A DNA stretch of 13,122 bases. It comes from Leptolyngbyaceae cyanobacterium CSSed165cm_216. Its GTDB lineage: Bacteria > Cyanobacteriota > Cyanobacteriia > Phormidesmidales > Phormidesmidaceae. The translations under genes were made by a program, and so were the position numbers. The stretch spans positions 1 to 13,122 of the forward strand of contig SLIY01000359.1 of the NCBI GenBank assembly GCA_007135385.1, read 5' to 3'. This document shows positions 6,622 through 13,012 of this stretch, one piece after another (within the stretch, counting starts at the first letter, position 1; every line of letters starts with the position of its first letter). The notes beneath the pieces are model-generated. The model did no database searches. It was not told the origin of the DNA and saw only the letters and a program-made list of their open reading frames with translations.

Positions 6622-8169
6622 TTAGTCGGTATAGTCTTGGCCGCTACCATAGATTAAGGCGTCTTGCCAGCGATGACTATAGTATCGCTGAACCGGGGGT
6701 AACGACTCAATCACTGGGGTTAGTGCCTGGGCCAGCGGAGCTAGGGTGCTATATTCGGCTAGCTTGCCATAGTGCCCCATCCAACGGGTCAAGGCTCCCA
6801 GTCCCACCTGGGGAATAATCTGGGTCACTAGGGCCGGATGCCGGAGAGCGATGACGGCTAAGGTTTTCGCTAGGGCCGGAAACTGCACCACATCTTGCAA
6901 GAAGGGTTTGAGAATATCGTCTCCTAAGCTAGCCATATCAGCAAAAATGGTTCCCAGTAGAGTATTAATCTGATCCTCCGACAGGGTTTGATCGATGCCA
7001 ACGCTCATGGACCGTTGAAACAGCCAGGTGACCGATAGGTTGGGTTGATAGGGTTGCAGCTGACTAAGCGCTTTGACCCCTAAACAATCCTCCCTCAGAG
7101 CTTCGTCTAGCCCCTGCACCAATCGCTTAAGGTGGCGAATCATCGCCCCAAAGCCCCCAAAACTAAGGGGCGACTGGCTGCCACTGCTGTCTCCCACCGC
7201 CAGGGTGCGGGGCCAGGGATACCGCAAGGGACTGCGACGATAACAGGGGAAAAAGCCAAACAAGGCCCGCTGCACCGCCAGATCGCCTAGGTCGACCTGT
7301 TGATACTTGGGCAATAGGGTCCAGTACTCCTCAAACAGTTCCGCCAGACTCAGTCGCCGTGGATCGGCATCTATGTAAGTAAATAGGTAGGTGGTGCGGC
7401 CGTCCCGGGCTGGAAACGCCTCCCAGAAATATTGGCACTGGTGGCGCATGGGGGTAAACGACACCATCAGATCCCCGGTCTCGTTGGCGGGAAAGCCCTG
7501 GGCACAGGTGCCCACCACCTGACAGATACCGTCTGGCTTCTCTGGGCCTCGCGCTTGCCGAGCGATCGGCGAAAAGTGGCCCATGGCATCCACCAGTAGC
7601 CGGGTTTTTAGGGGCTGCTGCGCTGTTACCAAGACCCCATCGGGGTGAATCCACGCCCCTTCAAAGGTGGTATTTTCCAGGAGTGTGCCCCCTGCCGCCA
7701 AGAATTTTGCTTTCAGGGTGTCCAGCAGGATCACCGGATTTACCCCGATGTTCAGCACGTTGGTGACCCACACCGGATCGTGACCCCAAAACTGAATGCG
7801 GGCCGGGTTGTAGGCAGATGCGATCGCCTGCTCCAGCTCGTCATCGGTCAGCAGCCCCAGATCCGTCAGCGCCTCTAATTCTCGGCGGGAAATGTTCCAT
7901 TCTTGATCCCGCCCCCGCAGAACACCGCGCTCTACCAGAGCGACCCGCCAACCCCGCTGGGCTAACCCAGCCCCCAGCAAAATACCCAGGGTACCCCCAC
8001 AGATCACCACATCCCAATCAGTCTCGCCCAGGGGTTGGTGGCTGGTTTGAATCACCGCCGACTCGGGTAGCTGGCCAGTACGATAGCGCAACCACAGCTC
8101 ATCGGCCTTAGTCAATCCCTGCAATGGGTTACCCGGCAGGTCAGCCAGCATTTGCTCGGTCAGGGTCAT
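6622..8169 (-). CDS. FAD-dependent oxidoreductase (cyanobacterial/plastid type)
   Basis: From ATG 8169 the protein has 515 residues. Seen: an N-terminal Rossmann dinucleotide-binding fold, WDVVICGGTLGILLGAGLAQ at about 52-71 with GGTLGI at 58-63 in place of the GxGxxG loop, and the strand-end acidic residue in VALVERG (Glu80); DAMGH at 194-198; and VGDSSGSQSPLSFGGFGAMI at 325-344, the C-terminal FAD contact of the flavin monooxygenase/cyclase-like superfamily. This overall shape recalls lycopene cyclase and geranylgeranyl reductase relatives, but the substrate is unknown. The frame opens as far as TTG 8217, giving 16 extra residues (including RRCCTTR) that look non-native; its GAGG motif is only about 3 nt away. 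ATG 8169, which lacks a clear ribosome-binding site, fits the expected N-terminus better. It is the first gene of a pair with the SirB1-like gene, joined stop to start. Confidence 0.88.
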   Translation of the reverse strand: MTLTEQMLADLPGNPLQGLTKADELWLRYRTGQLPESAVIQTSHQPLGETDWDVVICGGTLGILLGAGLAQRGWRVALVERGVLRGRDQEWNISRRELEALTDLGLLTDDELEQAIASAYNPARIQFWGHDPVWVTNVLNIGVNPVILLDTLKAKFLAAGGTLLENTTFEGAWIHPDGVLVTAQQPLKTRLLVDAMGHFSPIARQARGPEKPDGICQVVGTCAQGFPANETGDLMVSFTPMRHQCQYFWEAFPARDGRTTYLFTYIDADPRRLSLAELFEEYWTLLPKYQQVDLGDLAVQRALFGFFPCYRRSPLRYPWPRTLAVGDSSGSQSPLSFGGFGAMIRHLKRLVQGLDEALREDCLGVKALSQLQPYQPNLSVTWLFQRSMSVGIDQTLSEDQINTLLGTIFADMASLGDDILKPFLQDVVQFPALAKTLAVIALRHPALVTQIIPQVGLGALTRWMGHYGKLAEYSTLAPLAQALTPVIESLPPVQRYYSHRWQDALIYGSGQDYTD

Positions 8170-8286
8170 AGGTAAGCGGGTGGTACAGCATCGTCTGTTC
8201 CCATCGTACAGAATCAATTGCCTCGAACCACGATCAGAATCAGACAGGGGCGATCGCCTGCCTGAACTAAGGTCATCCCCTACACT

Positions 8287-8433
8287 ATGAGTATTCCAGG
8301 AGGATTCCAGCTAAAAAACCTCCCCATCCCAGACGCTAGGCGCAGCCAGCAGCACTGGTATTGCCAAGGCTCTGGATCAGGTGTCTGGCTGGAACCCGCT
8401 AAAACGAGTCCTTCAACTTCATTGTCTGCATGA
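8287..8433 (+). CDS. Possible small ORF (48 aa) overlapping the ABA4-like start
   Basis: ATG 8287 opens a 48-residue frame (starts MSIPGGFQLKNLP, contains QQHWYCQGSGSGVW). It ends at TGA 8431-8433, overlapping ATG 8430 of the next gene as ATGA, the usual geometry of translational coupling. No ribosome-binding site or membrane segment is visible, and I recognise no family. It may be a leader peptide, a small protein or chance. Confidence 0.2.
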   Translation: MSIPGGFQLKNLPIPDARRSQQHWYCQGSGSGVWLEPAKTSPSTSLSA

Positions 8434-8915
8434 TTGTCGATCCTTCCCTACTGGACCTGCTGTTTAACGGCGCCAACCTATTTGTGCTGCCCTTTTGGAC
8501 GTTGATGGTACTGGTGCCCAATGCCAAGCTCACCCGCACCGTCATGGGCTCACTCCTGCCGTTTGCCGCCCTGGCTGGCCTCTATCTGTTTTTGTTTGTC
8601 ACTAGCTTTAGCAATGTGCAGGGTATCGAAGCCTTAGCCGATCCCAACTTGAATCTGGTGGATTTGGCCGCCCTCTTCGCCAGCCCCCATGTCACCGCCA
8701 CCGGTTGGGTGCATTTTGTCGCCTTTGACCTGTTTGTCGGCCGCTGGATCTATTGGCAAGGTCAAGACAGCGGTGTCTTCACCCGTCACTCCCTAGCCTT
8801 ATGTTTGTTTGCTGGCCCCTTGGGGCTGCTTTGCCACCTGCTCACCGACGCCCTATGGCAGCGATTTAGGTCTTCTTCTAAATCCCCCTCTCAACCTGTC
8901 GCAACTACCGAATAA
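8430..8915 (+). CDS. ABA4-like family membrane protein (DUF4281)
   Basis: 161 residues, about four hydrophobic segments at roughly 8-29, 37-60, 90-108 and 120-143. Seen: FNGANLFVLPFWTLMVLVPN at 12-31, ASPHVTATGWVHFVAFDLFV at 84-103 followed by GRWIYW, and GPLGLLCHLLTD at 129-140, which are the conserved blocks of the ABA4-like family. The plant member ABA4 is a chloroplast membrane protein needed to make neoxanthin from violaxanthin. Cyanobacteria generally lack that pathway, so a role in carotenoid handling here is only an inference. The C-terminus is a short hydrophilic Ser/Lys/Pro tail. The ATG has no clear ribosome-binding site but overlaps the stop of a possible small upstream ORF. It is divergent from the FAD oxidoreductase gene across about 260 nt that contains a HIP1 site at 8250-8257. 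Confidence 0.9.
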   Translation: MIVDPSLLDLLFNGANLFVLPFWTLMVLVPNAKLTRTVMGSLLPFAALAGLYLFLFVTSFSNVQGIEALADPNLNLVDLAALFASPHVTATGWVHFVAFDLFVGRWIYWQGQDSGVFTRHSLALCLFAGPLGLLCHLLTDALWQRFRSSSKSPSQPVATTE

Positions 8916-9062
8916 TCAGCCTAGACCTCTGATCCAGAGAATGCCGGTCCAGGGGGCAGAGATTTACCCCGGGACGTCTGATGAAGCTCCTGGCTTCTGA
9001 AGTTCAGGCTTTGGGAAACGCCTCGCTGTCAGTAGGTGGACAAAACTAAAGGGCTCAACGTT

Positions 9063-9088
9063 GCTGGTTTCGACTCCGCTCAACCAGC
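9063..9088. repeat. Hairpin carrying an inverted half-copy of the downstream repeat
   Basis: Arms GCTGGTT (9063-9069) and AACCAGC (9082-9088) are perfect, with a 12-nt loop. The segment TTCGACTCCGCTCA (9069-9082), which spans that loop, is the exact reverse complement of TGAGCGGAGTCGAA at 9318-9331, the end of the tandem array. It matches 13 of these 14 positions in every other type-B unit. Confidence 0.65.
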
Positions 9089-9092
9089 GACC

Positions 9093-9332
9093 AGGCCTGA
9101 GCAGAATCGACCAGGCCTGAGCGGAGTCGATGAGGCCTGAGCAGAATCGACCAGGCCTGAGCGGAGTCGATGAGGCCTGAGCAGAATCGACCAGGCCTGA
9201 GCAGAATCGACCAGGCCTGAGCGGAGTCGATGAGGCCTGAGCAGAATCGACCAGGCCTGAGCGGAGTCGATGAGGCCTGAGCGGAGTCGATGAGGCCTGA
9301 GCGGAGTCGATGAGGCCTGAGCGGAGTCGAAG
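9093..9332. repeat. Tandem array of twelve 20-bp units, two variants
   Basis: Unit A is AGGCCTGAGCAGAATCGACC and unit B is AGGCCTGAGCGGAGTCGATG. They differ at three sites (positions 11, 14 and the last two bases) that always change together, with no intermediates. The order from 9093 is A B A B A A B A B B B B; the last unit is cut at its final two bases, where the flank begins. Identity within each variant is complete. Every unit holds the palindromes AGGCCT and TCGA. There are no spacers, so it is not CRISPR. It is a recent tandem expansion of an intergenic element; a function is not shown. Confidence 0.95.
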
Positions 9333-9384
9333 GCCGGATCAAGGATCAGTCAGTCACTAATCGTGTCCATGTACTTATGTTGAA

Positions 9385-9441
9385 GCCCTCCTGAGGCTCT
9401 AGTCTCCGACGCTAAACGTAGATAGCCTCGGGGCAGTTTTT
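9385..9441 (+). terminator. Terminator-like hairpin followed by T5
   Basis: GCCC and GAGGCT (9385-9398, split by TCCT) pair with AGCCTC and GGGC (9424-9434), closing a 25-nt loop. AG and five T (9437-9441) follow. It would end plus-strand transcripts coming from the ABA4-like gene or the repeat array before the substrate-binding protein gene, though the long loop and internal mismatch weaken it. Confidence 0.45.
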
Positions 9442-9473
9442 ATGTCTGCTTACCCCCAAAGGTGATACAACTA

Positions 9474-9490
9474 GGCCAGTGTTGGCCAGT
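9474..9490 (+). promoter_or_regulatory. Direct repeat before the substrate-binding protein gene, possible operator
   Basis: GGCCAGT occurs at 9474-9480 and 9484-9490, a 10-bp period that puts both copies on the same face of the helix. It ends 11 nt before ATG 9502, a plausible regulator or promoter-proximal site. No partner protein can be named. Confidence 0.25.
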
Positions 9491-9501
9491 TAATAAACGC
9501 G

Positions 9502-11163
9502 ATGAATGTTTTGGGATTACAGTTACGTCGGTTAAAGCATGCCTGGGGGCGACGACAATGGCGACGAACGGCACGGCTATTGGGGCTATTTGGGCTGTGT
9601 TTTGCGATTGCCCTAGGTTGCACCCCAGAGGCTGAGCCAGATCCGGCAGCGCCAACTGGGGATGGCCGAATTAGCATAGGCACTACCCTCACCGCCCGCA
9701 CCCTAGACCCAGCGGATGCCTATGAAACGTTTCCGGGGATTTTGCTCTATAACTTGGGCGATCGCCTCTATACCTATGAACCTGGCACCACCACCCTGGT
9801 GCCCCAGTTGGCTACGGCCATGCCCACCATCAGCGACGATGGCCTCACCTACACCATTCCCCTGCGCGATGATGTCACCCTGCACGATGGCACCCGCTTC
9901 AATGCCGAGGTGATGGCGTTTTCCATTCAACGATTTATGGAGAACGGTGGGCGTCCAGCCTACCTGCTCTCCGACAAAATTATCTCTGCCGAGGCCACGG
10001 AAGAATACGAACTCACCCTCACCCTCAGTGCTCCCTTTGCGGCGTTCCCCGCCCTACTCAGTTTTTCTGGGGTGACCCCAGTGTCCCCCGAGCAGTATGA
10101 GATTGGGGCCGGCCAGTTTCGTCCCGATAGCTTTGTGGGCAGCGGTCCCTACAAACTGGCGGCGTTTACCAGCGACTCCATCAGACTGGACCCCAACCCC
10201 GACTATTGGGGGGAGGCTGCTGCTAACCAGGGGATTGATATCCAAATTTTCACCAGCCCAGCTAATCTTTACAACACCTTTCGCACTGGTGGTTTGGATG
10301 TGGCCTACCAGACTTTGGACCCGGAACAAGTGGCCAGCCTAGAACGCGAAGCGACCTCTGGGGGGTGGCAGGTGATTGAAGCAGGCACCAATGTAATCAA
10401 CTACATGTCCCTCAACCAGACCATTGAGCCCCTGGATGATGTGCGGGTGCGCCAGGCAATCGCGGCCATGATCGACCGCCCCCTGATCAACGATCGGGTG
10501 TTTCAGGGCCAGGCCGAACCCCTCTATAGCTTAATTCCCGCCAGCTTTGATGTGGCTGAACCCGTATTCCAAGACGCCTATGGAGATGGCAACTTTGAGC
10601 TGGCGGAGGAACTGCTGACAGAGGCTGGGTTCAGCGAAGATAACCCCCTCACCATTGAGGTCTGGTATCCCTCAGCCTCTACCCCCCGCAGCATTGTGGC
10701 CAATACCCTAAAAGAGTCCATCGAGACCGCCCTGCCTGGGTTGGTCACCGTAGAGGTGCAGAACACAGAAGGAGCCACCCTCTGGGAGAACGTGGGCCGA
10801 GGTATCTACCCAATTATTTTGTCCAACTGGTATCCCGACTACTACGACCCCGATACCTTTATCCAGCCGTTTTTGGGCTGTGAGAATGGCACCCCAGCGG
10901 GTTGTGTGGAAGGGGCTTCCCAAGCCAATGGATCGTTCTACTACAGGGCCGAGGCTAATGATCTAATTGCCCAACAGCGGGCCGAGCAAGATCCCCAGAC
11001 TCGCCAGGCCATTATGGCTGAGTTGCAGCAGATGATGGCCGATGATGTGCCCTATGTCCCCCTCTGGCAAAACAAAGACTACGTGTTTGCCCAGGGGGAT
11101 GTCGATCAGGTCTCCATTGAGCCGACCCAGCAATTTTTATTGGGGAAAATTGTCCGCCGCTAG
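9502..11163 (+). CDS. ABC transporter substrate-binding lipoprotein, family 5 (peptide/nickel/oligopeptide type)
   Basis: 553 residues. Seen: a long basic N-region (RR at 9-10, RR at 17-18, RR at 21-22), a hydrophobic core and the lipobox ALGC with Cys40, so it is a lipid-anchored extracytoplasmic protein. The mature part starts with an acidic Pro-rich linker, then ISIGTTLTARTLDPADAY from about 57. Family 5 features include ATAMPTISDDGLTYTIPLRD at about 107-126 with TLHDGTRFNAEV after it, VGSGPYKL at about 212-219 and PDYWGE nearby. DVRVRQAIAAMIDRP (about 314-328) and the closing segment MMADDVPYVPLWQN are also typical. Such proteins capture peptides or similar ligands and deliver them to an ABC permease. 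No permease or ATPase gene is in the window, so the partner must be elsewhere. The ligand is unknown. The start at ATG 9502 has no strong ribosome-binding site. It is followed after 55 nt by the capA-like gene. Confidence 0.93.
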   Translation: MNVLGLQLRRLKHAWGRRQWRRTARLLGLFGLCFAIALGCTPEAEPDPAAPTGDGRISIGTTLTARTLDPADAYETFPGILLYNLGDRLYTYEPGTTTLVPQLATAMPTISDDGLTYTIPLRDDVTLHDGTRFNAEVMAFSIQRFMENGGRPAYLLSDKIISAEATEEYELTLTLSAPFAAFPALLSFSGVTPVSPEQYEIGAGQFRPDSFVGSGPYKLAAFTSDSIRLDPNPDYWGEAAANQGIDIQIFTSPANLYNTFRTGGLDVAYQTLDPEQVASLEREATSGGWQVIEAGTNVINYMSLNQTIEPLDDVRVRQAIAAMIDRPLINDRVFQGQAEPLYSLIPASFDVAEPVFQDAYGDGNFELAEELLTEAGFSEDNPLTIEVWYPSASTPRSIVANTLKESIETALPGLVTVEVQNTEGATLWENVGRGIYPIILSNWYPDYYDPDTFIQPFLGCENGTPAGCVEGASQANGSFYYRAEANDLIAQQRAEQDPQTRQAIMAELQQMMADDVPYVPLWQNKDYVFAQGDVDQVSIEPTQQFLLGKIVRR

Positions 11164-11180
11164 GGAAATTCCGTATGATT

Positions 11181-11219
11181 TGGGGTAGTTACTCTGCCCT
11201 ATAGGCGATCACTACCCCA
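11181..11219 (+). promoter_or_regulatory. 9-bp inverted repeat ending at the capA-like start codon
   Basis: TGGGGTAGT (11181-11189) and ACTACCCCA (11211-11219) are exact reverse complements around a 21-nt spacer. The right arm includes the A of ATG 11219. In RNA the hairpin would bury the start region; in DNA it could be an operator. It could also be the 3' end hairpin of the substrate-binding protein transcript, although no T tract follows. Confidence 0.4.
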
Positions 11220-12922
11220 TGGACCGTCCTTCCCAGCCCCAGGTCAATTCGCCCGCAACATGCGGGCAACGGGCTGATCTGCGTCGACAGGCTCAGGGGG
11301 GCGATTTGCAGGCGATCGGCCAGCTCCTATCAGCCACGCTGGGGGAGAGTAGCCTGGATTTGGAGGTCTCTAGACGCCATCATATCCTCTATGTATTTTT
11401 GACCACCGCCAACCTAGATGGCCCAGAGAGTTATGGCCGGATCATCTATGGGGAAATCGTCGCCCTTAACCTGGCTGGAATCCGTCAACTCCAGGTGGTA
11501 GATGGCCGCAATCAGCTCTTTCCCCAGCGCTGGCAGCAGGTGTTTGCCTTACCCCCAGGGGCCGATCGCCCCCAGAAGCTGTCAGTCGATACCGCTGCGA
11601 TCGCCGTTGCGGCCCCTTCTCCCCTCCCGCCCCCAGCCTCAGCGCCCCTGGCCCAGAGCACTAGCCGCCGCCGCTGGCGACGGTGGATCATCCTACCGGC
11701 AGCGGTGGCTTTAGGGTCTGGCCTGGGGGCAGGGGTAACCCAATGGCACTATACCCAGCAAGCCACCCAAGTGGAGACTAGTGTAGATGCGGCAGAGGCG
11801 ATCGTTACCGACACCGACCTACCCCAGGGGGACGATCCGCTCCCGGAACAGCTGACCCAGGAGAATGCTTCCCCCCTGGATGTTGCCCCGTTCAACCCAA
11901 TGCTGTCGACAGACCAGGCCACCGCCCTGCTCCCCAGTTCCCTGGAAGCGCCGCCCCTGATTACAGTGAAAGCCGTCGGCGATATTATCCCTGGCACCGA
12001 TTACCAGACCTATCGCCTGCCCCAGGATTGGCGCTACCTGTTCCGCAGCATTCAATACCATCTGGGGGATGCCGATATCGTCTTTGGCAACTTTGAAAGT
12101 ACCCTCACCGACGTTCCCCGCAGTGCCAAAGACACTAGTCGTTCCATGACCTTTGCTTTTCGCACCCCACCCTGGTACGCCAGCGTGCTCAAAGTAGCTG
12201 GGTTTAACGTGCTGAGTGTGGCCAATAACCACACCTTCGACTTTTTTGAGCAGGGATTTGAAGACACCGTGACTCACATTGAGGCGGAGGGGATGAAGGC
12301 CGTAGGTCGCAAAGGTGACATCACCCTGATGCAGGTGCAGGGAATCACAGTGGCCATGATTGGCTTTAGCACTCTCAATCATCACAACACCGTCCATGAT
12401 CTAGATACCGCCATTCACCTGGTACAAACCGCTCAGCAACAGGCCGATTTGGTCATTGTCTCGTTCCATGCGGGCAAAGAAGGGACTAACGCCATCTACA
12501 CCCGCAACGAAACCGAATTTTTCTATGGCGAAAACCGAGGCAATGTGGTGCAGTTCTCCCGCACCGTCGTTGACCATGGGGCTGACCTGGTGTTGGGCCA
12601 CGGCCCCCACGTGCCGCGCGCCATCGAGCTTTATAACGACAAGTTAATTGCCTATTCTCTGGGTAATTTCTTGGGCTATCGCACCCTATCCACCCAGGGC
12701 CCTTTGGGGGTATCGCTGATTTTGGAGGCGCACCTGAACGCCCAGGGGGACTTCGTCAATGGCCGGATTATTCCCGTCGCCCTCGATCGCAACGGTGTCC
12801 CCTATCTGGATGATCATTTTCAGGGGGTGGTGCTGGTGCGCAACTTTACTCAGCGCGACTTTCCCGATACTCCCTTGAGGATTGATGATTTGGGCTACAT
12901 CTGGCCGACTCCCCGTGATTAA
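11219..12922 (+). CDS. CapA-family (PGA_cap) metallophosphatase-like protein with extra N-terminal domain and membrane anchor
   Basis: 567 residues in three parts. Residues about 17-112 form a cytoplasmic domain: RRQAQGGDLQAIGQLLSATL at 22-41, then YGEIVALNLAGIRQLQVVDGR at 77-97. This resembles, from memory, a cyanobacterial module that begins with a run like QGDPxAIAAL. A Pro/Ala linker and the basic SRRRWRRW stretch precede a membrane helix at about 156-175. By the positive-inside rule the rest would be outside the membrane. After a linker rich in Asp, Gln and Pro, residues about 247-530 carry the CapA fold: VGDIIPG at 253-259, GNFES at 290-294, VANNHTFDFF at 334-343, SFHAG at 415-419, GHGPHV at 460-465 and YSLGNF at 479-484, the likely metal and phosphate ligands. 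CapA proteins act in poly-gamma-glutamate capsule formation in Bacillus; no pgsB or pgsC is nearby, so that role is not assumed. The start ATG lies at the end of an inverted repeat. Confidence 0.9.
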   Translation: MDRPSQPQVNSPATCGQRADLRRQAQGGDLQAIGQLLSATLGESSLDLEVSRRHHILYVFLTTANLDGPESYGRIIYGEIVALNLAGIRQLQVVDGRNQLFPQRWQQVFALPPGADRPQKLSVDTAAIAVAAPSPLPPPASAPLAQSTSRRRWRRWIILPAAVALGSGLGAGVTQWHYTQQATQVETSVDAAEAIVTDTDLPQGDDPLPEQLTQENASPLDVAPFNPMLSTDQATALLPSSLEAPPLITVKAVGDIIPGTDYQTYRLPQDWRYLFRSIQYHLGDADIVFGNFESTLTDVPRSAKDTSRSMTFAFRTPPWYASVLKVAGFNVLSVANNHTFDFFEQGFEDTVTHIEAEGMKAVGRKGDITLMQVQGITVAMIGFSTLNHHNTVHDLDTAIHLVQTAQQQADLVIVSFHAGKEGTNAIYTRNETEFFYGENRGNVVQFSRTVVDHGADLVLGHGPHVPRAIELYNDKLIAYSLGNFLGYRTLSTQGPLGVSLILEAHLNAQGDFVNGRIIPVALDRNGVPYLDDHFQGVVLVRNFTQRDFPDTPLRIDDLGYIWPTPRD

Positions 12923-12935
12923 CTATGGCTCAGGG

Positions 12936-12943
12936 GCGATCGC
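12936..12943. repeat. HIP1 octamer GCGATCGC (one of nine)
   Basis: This copy lies between the capA-like stop and the converging partial gene. Others start at 2233, 3527, 3988, 5661, 7820, 8250, 9758 and 11597; most lie inside genes. HIP1 is a known over-represented palindrome of cyanobacterial genomes. Confidence 0.9.
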
Positions 12944-13012
12944 GGCAGGAAGCAGCGATAATGGTGGCGGTCCTCCATAAGCGGTTTCCAGTTGCTCAGC
13001 CGGGAGTGTAAT

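Larger units (their letters stand above)
8916..9501. other. Gene-free region with tandem repeats and terminator-like hairpin
   Basis: This 586-nt stretch lies between the ABA4-like gene and the substrate-binding protein gene. In order it holds: a weak hairpin (8927-8939, CTCTG/CAGAG); plain sequence to about 9060; a hairpin with an inverted repeat copy (9063-9088); twelve 20-bp repeats (9093-9332); a terminator-like structure (9385-9441); and a short direct repeat just before the next start (9474-9490). A minus-strand open frame of 95 codons (9055-9342) is produced by the repeat itself, since three 20-bp units give a 60-bp open period, and I do not call it a gene. Confidence 0.7.

Noticed and set aside
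8207..8230. T-loop-like GGTTCGAGG on the minus strand as part of a tRNA
   Set aside because: No acceptor stem, D arm or anticodon arm can be placed around it.
9093..9332. CRISPR array or plasmid iterons
   Set aside because: Units are directly adjacent with no spacers, and no cas, rep or partition gene is present.
9055..9342. 95-codon minus-strand open frame over the repeat array
   Set aside because: The 20-bp unit gives a stop-free 60-bp period by itself. The product is a low-complexity echo with no ribosome-binding site or recognisable domain.
11819..12397. 192-codon minus-strand frame opposite the capA-like gene
   Set aside because: The plus-strand frame carries all CapA motifs; the antisense frame shows none of its own.
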